Translations under genes and position numbers: made by a program
Source: Agrostemma githago
Lineage: Eukaryota; Streptophyta; Magnoliopsida; Caryophyllales; Caryophyllaceae
Length of the DNA: 64,000 nt
Assembly (NCBI GenBank): GCA_958450325.1
Contig: OY288253.1
Coordinates: 61,814,266 to 61,878,265, forward strand
Direction of reading: 5' to 3'
Shown: positions 1 through 10,155 of the stretch, piece after piece
How positions within the stretch are numbered: position 1 is the first letter of the stretch
Layout: each line of letters begins with the position of its first letter
Notes under the pieces: model-generated
What the model was told of the DNA's origin: nothing
The model's input: only the letters and a program-made list of their open reading frames with translations
Database searches by the model: none

Positions 1-1
1 C

Positions 2-658
2 GAGTTCATCAGTGATCACGGGACCCATTTTCAAGCTGAAACTGCCACTTTGTTGAAAAAATACAAGATTCAAAGGCATACATCTTTGCCTTACCGTCCC
101 CAAACGAATGGAGCGGTAGAGGCAGCTAATAAAACAATTGTCACCATACTTAAAAAGATGGCTGAGAATTACCGGGACTGGCCCAACAAAATTCCTTTTG
201 CCTTATGGGGATATCGAACATCAATTCGAACTGCAACTGGAGCAACTCCATACTATCTGACATATGGAATGGAGGTGGTCCAACCAGTCGAGCTAGAAGT
301 ACCGTCCCTCAGGATTTTACTCCAGAGCCAGGTACCTGAAGCAGATTGGGCCCAAGCCCGATATGACTCGCTAATCCTCTTGGACGAACGGCGATCTCGG
401 GCCCTGAATAATATTCAGATATATCAAAAAAGGATCCAACGGGCTTTTAACAAAAGGGTTAGGCCCAGAAATATCAAAGAGGGCGATCTAGTCCTAAAAT
501 CCGTTCGAGCTTTGCTACCAGTTGACCCAAGGAGAAAATTCAAACCCAATTGGGCTGGGCCATATCTAGTAAAGAAAATCCTTTCGGGAGGAGCAGTAAT
601 GCTAACAGACTTGGACGGGAACGAGTTCGTCAACCCAACCAACTTGGACCAGTTGTAG
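2..658 (+). CDS. Ty3/gypsy polyprotein, integrase C-terminal part (partial)
   Basis: Open from the first base of the window in frame 2 to a TAG at 656-658. It begins inside the integrase catalytic core at the motif ISDHGTHF, which holds the second catalytic Asp of the DDE triad. RPQTNGAVEAANK follows, with the catalytic Glu in VEAAN. After the core comes a basic region (KRIQRAFNKRVRPRN) and then the GDLVL...KFKPNWAGPYLV...LTDLDG segment, the SH3-like C-terminal domain of plant Tat integrases. The enzyme inserts retrotransposon cDNA into chromosomal DNA. No break is visible in the part seen. The ATG at 50 is internal, not a real start. gag, protease and RT should lie to the left of the window. 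Confidence 0.9.
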   Translation, partial: EFISDHGTHFQAETATLLKKYKIQRHTSLPYRPQTNGAVEAANKTIVTILKKMAENYRDWPNKIPFALWGYRTSIRTATGATPYYLTYGMEVVQPVELEVPSLRILLQSQVPEADWAQARYDSLILLDERRSRALNNIQIYQKRIQRAFNKRVRPRNIKEGDLVLKSVRALLPVDPRRKFKPNWAGPYLVKKILSGGAVMLTDLDGNEFVNPTNLDQL

Positions 659-1001
659 CGTTACTACCCTTAAACCCTACCTCAATGTCATTTGCAAAAA
701 AAAATATAAAAATTTGTCCTTTTCAAAATTTTAAGCAAGTCATAAGTTAGGATTACTCATCCTATCGTCACACATCTCGAATTAATAATCTTGATGTATT
801 TCGAAAATTGCAAAAATTTCTGAACTATGGAAGGTTTGATTCCATTAATTATGGATACGTAGGCAACCCCTCAAAAGGGTACAACCACTGCAATAACGAA
901 AAGACGGGAACGGTATTCACTAATATGTCTTTTATTATTAAAAAAAAATCACACCACAAAAATAGTAGTAATACATAAATAATAAATTTAGGAGACTACT
1001 C
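659..1001 (+). other. Non-coding spacer between pol and antisense ORF
   Basis: No coding potential is seen. It contains the run GGATACGTAGGCAACC (about 854-869), a motif I know to recur near the pol end of Tat-lineage elements. The rest is AT-rich. Confidence 0.5.
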
Positions 1002-2693
1002 CTACATTTTTCCTTTCCCCTTATCTTTTGGTTCACGCGGAGCCCGAGGCCGATGGGGCGGGGGCGAATGTTCCCTAATCACAAGAGGAACCTTTGCTCG
1101 AACCCGTTTCTTCGACAACGGGTCTTCTGCCATTGTCACTGGCCCAAGCCGAGCCTGTACCGGCCCGGGAAGTCTGTCTCGAGGACCAAGTCGGTCCTTA
1201 ACCGCCAATCTTGGGCCAAGTCTCCTTTCTAAGTCCGTCTGGGGGCTCACTTTCTCCCGTGCACCCTTAGTACTGGACCCTTCAGTCTGAGTCCTAGATT
1301 TCCCTTTCTCACTTGCCGGAGTAGCACCTTCATCAAAGAAGCTTCTATTATCTTTAGCATGTTCCCGACGCAATAGGTCGAAAGCCTCGTCAGTCTTCAA
1401 AGCAGCTCGGGCTTTAGCAGAATCAGCCCTTGTCTATCTCACATAAGAATCAGATACCCAGATTGAATGAGGAGTCTTGGGAATGGACCAAGTGGCTCGG
1501 GTATACCACCTTTGCATCCAAGTGTCACACATTACGTCCGTCAACTGAGTAGATTCACTCACGATTGCCTCGATTTCCGGGATTCTTTGACCCGACCATA
1601 TTGCCTAAGTATGCGATCGGGAAAGAGGTGAATTGTTTGTCTAAAAGATAGGATTACCTGATATCGAGCCCTATCTCGAGACTCTAAGCCGGTCCGGACA
1701 TAAATGGGCCACCATGGGACGGTCCAGCGGATCAATGGGCCTTCATGGAAAGACAACACTTCGTCCCAGTATTTTTGGGTGTGGAGGCGAGAAAAGGCAA
1801 CGGTCCGTCTCCTCGTCATCACTTGTTTAGGTTGGTATCGGCTCACGTCTAGGGGAGGGTCCAAGATCGATAGCCTCTCGAACAGCCACAGCTGAAAAAC
1901 CCGCGAAAAATCAAAATCGCGAAAAATTGTCAAAAAACCGCGTTAAAAAAAAATCGCGAAAATCGGAAAAACCGAGAAAAGCCGCAGAAACCGAGAAAAC
2001 TGAAAAAATGGGAAAAGCCGGAAAATTGCAAAAATAAAAAAATTGGCATACCTGTAAAAGACGGGTACTCCCAGTCAACCGGGTTGACGGATCCCTTTTG
2101 CGATTATCCAAACCCTGGATAATCTCTCCTGTAATCAGCCAAGCTGGGCTGTACTCCGTTTCCATCAGGTCAGCCACAGTGAAAAGGCGGACATGACCCA
2201 TGCAAGATAATAAATCCATATGGCCTTCAAAGGCGTAAACATGGAGCATACAAAAAGTAAAGGCCCTACGGCTATGGACCGGCCTGACCCGGACGTCATC
2301 TGGGTTCATGAATTTTTCAGCCAAATCAATCAAGGAAACGGTATCTCCTTTCAGCATGCGGGATACCTCCTTGTGAGAAAGTCCTAAAAATTTCCGTAGC
2401 TTTCTCCTCGGGTCATGAACCGAAAAAGGGATAGCAGGGCGAAGTATGGGATTCCACCCTCCTACAGCAGCAATTTCCTCAGGGATAGGACAGATTTCGC
2501 CTCGAGGAAAACCAAAAACGTGATAAGTATCGTCCCAGTAAGACAAGCAAGCATCCAAAAAGTGACGGTCTACTTGCATCTGGCGGATCGTGAATAATTG
2601 GGTAACACCATTCTGATTCAGAATGACTTTATCTGCGTCTCTGAAAAATCGGGACCACTCTTGTAGCATTCCAATTAATCGAACGATTCCCAT
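1002..2693 (-). pseudogene. Antisense ORF (aORF) of Tat/Retand-like retrotransposon, multi-exon
   Basis: Lies opposite to pol, between pol and the 3' LTR, as in Tat-lineage elements. Exon 1 runs 2693-2052 and reads YWDDTYHVFGFPRGEICPIP, reminiscent of plant mobile-domain/DUF7745-like proteins. A donor GTATGCC starts at 2051 and an acceptor TTTTTCAG ends at 1892. Exon 2 (1891-1658) continues in frame with LWLFERLSILD and ends at CAG/GTAATC. The last exon starts somewhere between 1610 and 1560 and is open to the TAG at 1002-1004, apart from one in-frame TAG at 1434-1436 after SDSYVR. Its tail is rich in Arg, Lys and Pro. The splice sites are read from sequence only. The protein's role is unknown; the family is thought to be retained in Tat elements. 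The internal stop suggests decay. Confidence 0.7.
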
Positions 2694-2793
2694 AATTGGA
2701 TTTCTAAAAAGAATAAATTTCTCAGGGTTTGTTTTTCTTTAAGGAAGAGATGGAGTCGTGGGAATTGTGGAAAATTATGAAGCAGGGAGAGGG

Positions 2794-2801
2794 TATTTAT
2801 A
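2794..2801 (-). promoter_or_regulatory. TATA box of the antisense ORF
   Basis: On the minus strand TATAAATA lies about 100 bases upstream of the antisense ORF start at 2693. It is followed by a C/T-rich leader, the spacing expected of a plant core promoter. It implies that the antisense gene has its own promoter rather than using the LTR. Confidence 0.6.
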
Positions 2802-3312
2802 GCATAAAACCGGATTCTCCTCCTCACCTAAGGATTCCTAATTCCGGAGGATTTAGCATACAGGCCCTATCCTAGGATTTAGCTAAGTCATCCCGAGCAT
2901 TCCTATTCCTTTTTCGAGTCAAAAAATTCTCTAATTTTCAAATCCAAAACTCAAAACCTTTCTCAAAATTTTTATTCCCCAGCGCGAGTCATATATTTGT
3001 TTCGCCTACGTGTTGCATGCAAAATTTTGTGTAACTTATACAGGTACAATTCAGGACCGCGCAATTCACATAACTCCCCAGCAGCATTTAACAGGATGAG
3101 CCCATATATAGGCGCACCTAAGTCTTATACGACAAGTCCAAATTCCCCACGGAGTTATTATCATCAGCTCAGGTACATTTCTAGTCTGTGGCCGGCGGGC
3201 CCTTCACGCAGAGTCTAATGGACTTTAAACGACCCGATCAAAAGTCTGCCAGGTTTTAATCTTTGATTGGCCTGGTAGCTACTCTGACTTTCGCCCTGCC
3301 CAAGCCTCAGTC

Positions 3313-3325
3313 AGAGTGGGGGCTC
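3313..3325 (+). other. Polypurine tract
   Basis: AGAGTGGGGGCTC directly precedes the LTR start TGTAGACACC at 3326. It is the usual primer site for plus-strand DNA synthesis in LTR retrotransposons. Confidence 0.8.
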
Positions 3326-5637
3326 TGTAGACACCCGCATTTTACTGACAGATGTCTATAGCAGTTTCCGACAAACACCGGATGATGATCGGACGCAAAC
3401 GTGCTTTAACGTACTCGAAAATGGGCTCAAATCATGGATATTTAGCTTAGGCTTTTTACGGAGTACAAATTTCACAAAACCAACCTCAAATTCAGGCACA
3501 GTGGGTCGTTTCGAGTCAAATAAGACTAATTTGGGTCGAATCCGACACCAGAGGCAAAACCGTCTTTTAGAGACCGAGTCAAAACTTGGTCAAAGATATT
3601 TTCGAAACGTGTAAGTCAGCCGTGTCACCCCACGTGACCGACTGAAGCTCGAATACTACAAAAAAATCAACTACACAAATATTAAACAATTTCGTTAAAG
3701 GTAGAATTCGATCTCAAATAGGAAAATCTATCCAAAAATCGAATCAAATACTCGACCGAGCATAGGACACTCGGCCGAGCTCCCCTTCCCAACCGAGATT
3801 CCCTTTCTTCTTCATCAAGTAACGGAATTCTCGTTCCTTTCAAATTCTTACGTTTCCTCTCCAAACCGGTATTTCTTGTTGTCCAAGCAAGATACCTCTC
3901 TCAACTTCTTCTCCTATAAATAGGACCCTTTGCATGCACATTAATCACATCCACGACTTATACACCTATAAAATATTCATACACCTCAAGACTCTTACAC
4001 CTAGCATCGAGAAACCGATAGTTTAACCCGAGAATACAAAAACCGGCCTATACCCGTCACCCTTACACGTCCCAACCAACCACCATAACTCACCAACATT
4101 AACTCGTCGCTCCGGTGCCTTAGCCACATTCCGACGAGCCCCGATCCGAGTAAACAAAGCATGTAGGTTGAGGGTGTAAAATCAAACCCGATTTCTCTCT
4201 TTTCTTCCCTCCTTTCTCTCGTTTTCTTCTTCTTTTTGTCGTGTCTTCGTCGGTCCTTTATTATGGGTCGTTCATCGTTTTTTATTTCTAATATCGATAC
4301 TATAAAAGCTATTTTCATATAACAAATATTCTTAAAATACGATACCGGTTCATTAATCGAATATCGTATTAAAAGAATTACATTAATCTCATTGATGCTA
4401 AAAAATCGTTACTTTTTACAAAATACAACAATTTTAATGCGGAGAGAACTAACATTCTTTTCTTTTCGTTCAAATTCTTTTTCAAAACAACTTTATAAAA
4501 CTTTTTCTAAAGGTCATTCCGAATATTCGATATCGATTTCATAATCGAATATCGAATACGACGAATATCGAAAGTATAAATCGAGCATAAATTAATTCAT
4601 ATTTATACGCGATCTATCAAAATTAACGATTTTTCGAAAATAAGCGAGCCGGGACAAACCCTCACGCGAGTCGCGCCCCTCCCAGGCGACTCGCGCGGGA
4701 GCCTGGAATCCACGGCCTTCTTCTTCGTTTTCTCTATTTTTCTTAAGCATCGTTTTTCTAATTCTACAAAACGATTTTTCAGAACCTTTTCTTTTCATCT
4801 TTTCCAAAATTATTCCGAAGGTTTGATATCGATTTCATAATCGAATATCGAATATAGCGAATATTATTGAATCGAGTGCAAATATGCGATATTTGTACGC
4901 GATTTAATAAAGTCATCGATTTTCAAAAAATCGACCTCGAAACAGGCCGGTCAACGCGTGTTAATCCATCACGCGAATTAAAATTTTCAAAACCATGCAT
5001 ATCATCATATTTATTTTTTATTGTTCAATCATTACTAACACGTTTGTTCATCCTTTTAGTAACTTCTTCTTTTTTTTCGTTTGTTTTATTGTACTAAAAC
5101 GAACCTCACATGCTAAAATACAACTTTGACGTTAATTTTAGTTGCATTAAATCGACTTAGCAACCCATTCAATTCTCGCATGTTTAAGGAAAACAATGTT
5201 TGCATATCATTTCATCGTTCAACTAACACGCGTATTAAAACATCAAACGATATCCTAGTAGAGGCCGCTAATGTGCGGGCGGGGTTGGGTGTCCTTCGTG
5301 GGCTTCCCAACACGTACCCTCACCCCTTACTCAGAACCTCGGTTTCCGGATGTCCGAAACCATTGGCAACGAGAGTCGTTCAATACACGATATCCGATAA
5401 CATCGGTATCGGTATCAAATGCAAAGGGACGAACCCGATAAATTCTGACATCGCCGTATTTTGTACACGGCGCACTACGACATAGAGTGGGTTCGAACGG
5501 ACCCGAACTCCCACAAAGTTCGGTGGCGACTCCAACTTCGATTTAAATTTCAATTCGATCCATTCTCATATGGAGATTCATTCGCCTCCCCAAACCCGCG
5601 CGTGGCCGCGTCGGGGTGGACCTATGTCATGTCCACA
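3326..5637 (+). repeat. 3' LTR of the Tat-lineage element
   Basis: Starts with TGTAGACACC directly after the polypurine tract and ends with TCCACA at 5637, immediately before sequence that reads as Harbinger transposase. Length is about 2.3 kb. It holds a TATAAATA box at 3915-3922. Near its end is TGGCGACTCC (5524-5533), which resembles a primer-binding-site motif. An alternative end near 5515 was considered, but the switch to transposase coding at 5638 favours 5637. The other LTR is outside the window. Confidence 0.7.
3915..3922 (+). promoter_or_regulatory. TATA box of the LTR promoter
   Basis: TATAAATA within CTCCTATAAATAGGACC, about 590 bases into the LTR and on the coding strand of the element. 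It probably marks the U3 promoter. Confidence 0.65.
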
Positions 5638-5641
5638 CGGG

Positions 5642-6556
5642 GAAGCCGCAGGCAGGAATGATGAATACATTCGGCTCGGAGGGTCTACCGCAACAGTTGC
5701 GCTAGAGCGCTTCACTAATGCAATTGTAGATCGACTGGGTCCAGAGTATTTAAGAGCCCCTACCGCAGATGATATGCAAAGACTACTCTACATCGGTAAT
5801 AGACGTGGTTTTCCTGAAATGTTGAGGAGCATTGACTACACGCATTGGAAGTGGAAGAACTGTCCAGTTGGTTGGAGAGGAATGTAGCAAGGACGCAGTG
5901 GTAGAGCTACAGTTATTTTGGAATCCGTAACCTCTCAAGATCTTTGGATATGACACTCGTTTATTGGGATTCCAGGATCTTGTAATGACTTAACTGTGCT
6001 CCATCGTTCTCTTATTTTTGATGATATGATGAATGGAAGAGCTCCGCGAGTTAACTATATGATTATTGGGCATGAGTACAACACCGGGTATTACTTGACC
6101 GATGGTATCTACCCACAATGGTCAACATTTATACAATCAATTCCACTACCACAAACACCGAAGGGCAAAGTATTCGTTGAACGTCAACAAGCGACTAGAA
6201 AGGACGTATAGAGGGCATTTAGGGTCCTACAAGCTAGGTTTGCAATTTTACGTAAAGAGGCACTAACATGGAGTGTTGAACGAATGGAAAAAATCATAAC
6301 CACTTGTATAATACTCCATAACATGATAGTTGAAGACGAAAGAGAGAATTATGCCAACTACGATCCAAATGAGTTTACTAATAATGGAAATGAGGAAAGT
6401 GATGCAACCGTGGAAGAACCAGAATATGAAGTTAGATACACCGCTTCAATAAGTACGCACATTCAGAACAGAACTCGTATAAGAAATTCAAGGGGCCATC
6501 AAGAACTCCAGGCAGACTTAATTGAAAATATTTGGCAGAGATTTGGAGAATCTTAG
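5642..6556 (+). pseudogene. PIF/Harbinger transposase (DDE_Tnp_4 type), N-terminally truncated
   Basis: Reads in one frame from GEAAGRNDEYIRL, aligning with AYGEAADRVDEYLRL in the copies at 26.0 and 28.5 kb. RSIDYTHWKWKNCP carries the first catalytic Asp, GSCNDLTVL and LTDGIYPQW the next Asp candidates, and RAFRVLQARFAIL flanks the Glu position. Three in-frame stops break it: TAG 5885-5887, TGA 5951-5953 (a Trp position in other copies) and TAG 6209-6211, which replaces the catalytic Glu codon itself. The N-terminus is lost to the retrotransposon insertion. The C-terminal tail ends IENIWQRFGES. It cannot make an active enzyme. Confidence 0.9.
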
Positions 6557-6610
6557 GTTTTACGAAGTTGAGTCTTGAACCTTTATGTTATTTTCTTTTT
6601 AATCATATAC

Positions 6611-6735
6611 TTTTATTTTTAAATGAATGGTAATGTTGTGCTTCGTACTCTTATTTTGAAATGAATGGTACTATTGTGCTTCGTACTCTTATTTTTAAAT
6701 GAATGGTAACATTGCGCTTTGTACTCTTATTTTTA
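6611..6735 (+). repeat. 38-bp tandem repeat, about 3 copies
   Basis: Copies begin with AAATGAATGGTA at about 6621, 6659 and 6697 and contain GTGCTTCGTACTCTTATTTT. It lies just after the transposase stop codon. Confidence 0.7.
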
Positions 6736-6772
6736 GAAAGATGCTTTAATTGATAACATTATTAGAAATTCT

Positions 6773-7430
6773 GACAGATGCTTTAATTGATAAGATACGA
6801 AAATTGAAGTGACTATACACTACTCAATTCCGACATACACTATGTTGACAAGACAATTCAGAATCATTTATTCAAAAATTGACAACTCTATTAAAAATTC
6901 TGACAGATGCTTTAATTGATAAGATACGAAAATTGAAGTGACTATACACTACTCAATTCCGACATACATTGTTGACAAGACAATTCAGAATCATTTATTC
7001 AAAAATTGACAACTCTATTAAAAATTCTGACAGATGTTTTGATTGATAAGATACAAAAATTGAAGTGACTATACACTACTCAATTCCGACATACATTATG
7101 TTGACAAGACAATTCAGTTACATTTATTCAAAAATTGACAACTCTATTAAAAATTCCGACAGATGCTTTAATTGATAAGATTCGAAAATTGAAGTGACTA
7201 TACACTACTCAATTCCGACATACATTATGTTGACAAGACAATTCAGAATCATTTATTCAAAAATTGACAACTATATTAAAAATTCTGACAGATGCTTTAA
7301 TTGATAAGATAGGAAAATTGAAGTGACTATACACTACTCAATTCCGACATACATTATGTTGACAAGACAATTTAAAATCATTTATTCAAAATTGAAGTGA
7401 CTCTACTACAAAGTCTGACAGATGCTTTTA
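6773..7430 (+). repeat. 129-bp tandem repeat array, about 5 copies
   Basis: The landmark GACAGATG recurs at 6773, 6902, 7029, 7158, 7287 and 7417, a period of 127-130 bp. Each unit includes GAAGTGACTATACACTAC, CAATTCCGACATACAT and TTGACAAGACAATT. Copies differ by only a few bases. It has no coding potential and separates the transposase from the companion gene. Confidence 0.9.
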
Positions 7431-7560
7431 TTGACAATTGAAAATCAGGAAAAAAAATATTGAAATGAATAATTACGGAGCTCTATATACAAGTCACGGT
7501 TTCGTACTACATCTCCTCACACCTATTTCTCTCATACATAAAATAACTAAAATATATAAC

Positions 7561-8139
7561 ATGTCTGCCTATTATGTTGAGGAAGTTGGAAACACTAAGT
7601 GGAAAATCAATAAGATTTGGGATGAATCTCGCAACTTTTGTACTCGTCTCAATTTAGTCGTAACAGAAAGCGTGTATACGTTATTATTAAATAGTCCACC
7701 GGCCCTAACCAAACTACATGGTATAATTACTGAAAATGCTGATGCAGTACTTAGTCCTCCGATGACAGTGAACAATACTTTTGGTATAATTTTTTACTAT
7801 TACTATATATTACTATGTATGTACTCCGTATGAAAGTCTATGGTATATGCATATGTTGATTACTTTATGTTAAATATTTCAGAGACATGGACGACTAAAA
7901 ATGAAGAGCTTACCTCCTTACAAAGTGAAATAGTTACGATGATTCGTAGGTTGTTCAAAGTGATTGTTGAAGATGTTTTGAGAGACCTTTTGTCTGGGAG
8001 AGGAGGAACATTTGTTCAACGTGAAGAGGTTTACTACTGGACTATCTATGATGAAATTACGACAGAGGAGGATCGGCTCCAAGAAATTGAACTTCAAGAA
8101 GACGAAAACCCAGACAGCTGGATGGACAATTCAGATTAA
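7561..8139 (+). CDS. Harbinger-associated companion protein, unknown function
   Basis: Two exons, 7561-7783 and 7883-8139. The intron donor is TTTG/GTATAAT and the acceptor ATATTTCAG, splitting a codon in phase 1. The predicted protein is about 159 residues. N-terminal part: a KWKINKIWDESRNF helix-like segment, RLNLVVTESVYTLL, then AVLSPPMTVNNTFG. C-terminal part: a RRLFKVIVED helix, RDLLSGRGGTFVQREEVYYW, and a very acidic tail ending WMDNSD. Homologous genes with the same intron position lie at 24.7-25.3 and 27.2-27.8 kb, each beside a Harbinger transposase. It is not the Myb-like ORF1. I do not recognise the family. The start at 7561 is chosen because it aligns with the other two copies. 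This copy has no visible break. Confidence 0.65.
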
Positions 8140-8199
8140 GATTACGATGGGGATCATGAGCCGATTCGAAAGTGACGGAGTAGTAATATTTGTATGTGT

Positions 8200-8365
8200 G
8201 CTTCGTATTTTTATGTGTGCTTAGTATTTTTATGTGTGCTTCGTATTTTTATGCGTGCATAGTATTTTTATGTGTGCTTCGTATTTTTATCCGTGCTTAG
8301 TATTTTTATGTGTGCTTCGTATTTTTATGTGTGCTTCGTATTTCTACGCATGCTTCGTATTTTTA
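8200..8365 (+). repeat. About 20-bp tandem repeat
   Basis: Roughly eight units of TGTGTGCTTCGTATTTTTA, some with TTAGTA instead of TTCGTA, directly after the companion gene. They share the GTGCTTCGTA core with the 38-bp repeat at 6.6 kb. Confidence 0.75.
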
Positions 8366-8758
8366 TTTTTAAAGGTAATGTAATATTGTCTTTCGTACTT
8401 ATATTTTTAAATAAATTGTTGTGTTTTATTAGAAAGTCTGAGACAACAGCCGAGTACGAAATTTGAAAACCGAGTCCAACAATCAAATTAAATTATACGT
8501 ACTCGATTTTGTTAATTAAATTAGTTAACAAATTATTTTCATAATTAATAAAAAAGTGTGGAATGGTGGGGTATTAAAAAGTAAGAGAGATAAATGATGA
8601 GAGAGAGTAAGATGATGAGGAAGAGATGATTATGAATGGAGGAGTGATTTTTTGATTGTGAGGTAGATGAGTGAGAAAGATGAAAGGATGATGAGTAATG
8701 GTAGATCATTGTTGGACATGCTCTAAGACCATCTCCAACCATGCTCTTCATTCACTCA
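8366..8758. other. Harbinger-1 right subterminal region and short spacer
   Basis: No genes. 8394-8723 matches the inner part of each arm of the following foldback element and ends in CATGCTC plus TAA. 8727-8758 resembles another terminus fragment (ACCATCTCCAACCATGCTC). Confidence 0.6.
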
Positions 8759-9195
8759 GAGCACCTCCAACCATGAGTTGGAGGTTGCTTATGAGGATGG
8801 TGATGGTGTTCCAACCATAATTTTGCATGAATATGGTCATTCATCCCCATGAGCTTCATGAGGAGCCTCAAGTTTGTGAGGAAGAGGATGAGGAGCGTGA
8901 AGGTGTTGTTTGGCCCTTTTTTTTTTAATTTAGTATCCAATAGGGACTTGACACTTGTCAAGTCCATATTCAATATATTTATTTCTTATTTTTTTTGAAC
9001 TGTTTACGGTTTTTTATGAAAAATCTTTTTTTTTTCAAGAAAAAAAAAACATATCTAAGTTTGAAATTTTTTTCTCTATAAATAGAGTATAATATTGGGT
9101 AGTATTATCACACTACTTCTTTCTCTCTCTATTTTATTTTGTTAATCACATTTAATACAAAACAAAATTAAACCTATTTCTTTTTAATATTAGTT

Positions 9196-9330
9196 ATGGA
9201 TAACTATAACAATTACAATAATCCGAGTAATAATGATAATAGTCGTAGTAATAATTTCGAACAACAAATGTTCAAAGTTTTTCGAAAAATGAGAACCGAA
9301 AGTTTTATGGGTCCTCAATCAAATATCGCT
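9196..9330 (+). pseudogene. Truncated Asn-rich ORF start, left arm of foldback
   Basis: Starts ATG at 9196, 120 bases after a TATAAATA box (9077-9084). It reads MDNYNNYNNPSN..., then EQQMFKVFRKM...ESFMG, and then joins non-coding terminus sequence. It is probably the N-terminus of a transposase or ORF1 of the parent Harbinger element; I cannot tell which. It is mirrored at 10155 on the other strand. Confidence 0.5.
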
Positions 9331-10029
9331 ACCTCCGGCAATTATCAAAACCCACAATGTAATCCAAATGTAATATTGTCTTTCGTAGTTATATTTTGAA
9401 AATAAATTGTTGTGTTTTATTAAAAATTCCGAGACGACAGCCGAGTACGAAATTTGAAAACCAAGTCCAACAATCAAATTAAATTATACGTACTCGATTT
9501 TGTTAATTACATTAGTTAACAAATTATTTTTCATAATTAATAAAAAAGTGTGGAATGGTGGGTATTAAAAAGTAAGAGAGATAAATGATGATAGGAAGTA
9601 AGATGATGAGGAAGAGATGATTATGGATGGAGGAGTGATTTTTTGATTGTGAGGTATAGAAGTGAGAAAGAGGAAAGATGGAAGGATGATGAGTAAATGA
9701 AAATCGTTGTTAGTTGGAGATGGTCTCATCATCCTTCCATCTCTCCTCTTTCTCACTCATCCACCTCACAATCAAAAAAACACTCCTCCATCCATACTCA
9801 TCTCTTCTTCATCATCTTAATCTCTCTCATCATTTATCTCTCTTACTTTTTAATACCCACATTTCCACACTTTTTTATTAATTATGAAAATAATTTGTTA
9901 ACTAATTTATTTAACAAAATCGAGTACGTATAATTTAATTTGATGATTCGACTCGGTTTTCAAATTTAATACTCGGTTGTTTTCAAACATAACAATTTAT
10001 TTAAAAATATAAGTATGAAACACAATATT

Positions 10030-10155
10030 TGATTGAGAACCCATAAAACTTTCGTCCCTCATTTTTTGAAAAACTTCTAACATTTGTTGTTCGAGATTAT
10101 TACTACTACTATTATTATTATTATTATTCGGATTATTATAATTATAGTTATCCAT
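10030..10155 (-). pseudogene. Truncated Asn-rich ORF start, right arm of foldback
   Basis: Mirror copy of the 9196 ORF start, with the ATG at 10155-10153 on minus. The same pattern (Asn-rich, EQQM, FQKM, ESFMGSQSN) is seen with several residue differences, so the arms have diverged since the inversion or came from different copies. A TATAAATAGAG lies upstream near 10267-10277. Confidence 0.5.

Larger units (their letters stand above)
1..5637 (+). mobile_element. 3' part of a Tat-lineage (Retand-like) Ty3/gypsy retrotransposon
   Basis: In order: the end of the pol polyprotein (integrase), a spacer with the motif GGATACGTAGGCAACC near 854, an antisense ORF (1002-2693), a polypurine tract (3313-3325) and a 3' LTR (3326-5637). 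An antisense ORF between pol and the 3' LTR is characteristic of the Tat lineage (Retand/Ogre relatives). The right boundary is set where the LTR gives way to Harbinger transposase coding sequence, and the following CGGGG (5638-5642) would be the target duplication. The 5' half lies outside the window, so the matching duplication cannot be checked. Confidence 0.85.
5638..8723 (+). mobile_element. PIF/Harbinger element 1, truncated on the left by the Tat retrotransposon
   Basis: Contains the C-terminal two thirds of a transposase (plus), two tandem repeat arrays, a two-exon companion gene (plus) and a right end ATTGTTGGACATGCTC followed by TAA (8724-8726). TAA is the 3-bp target typical of PIF/Harbinger. 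The inner end sequence (8394-8723) recurs in the foldback element that follows, so it is a family terminus. The left end and ORF1 are not in view. Confidence 0.75.

Noticed and set aside
5570..5641. Transposase start codon at 5570
   Set aside because: That ATG lies in LTR sequence; homology to transposase begins only at about 5642.
6773..7430. Regular repeats with about 129-bp period, as in a CRISPR-like array
   Set aside because: The whole unit repeats, with no variable spacers. This is a eukaryotic tandem repeat.
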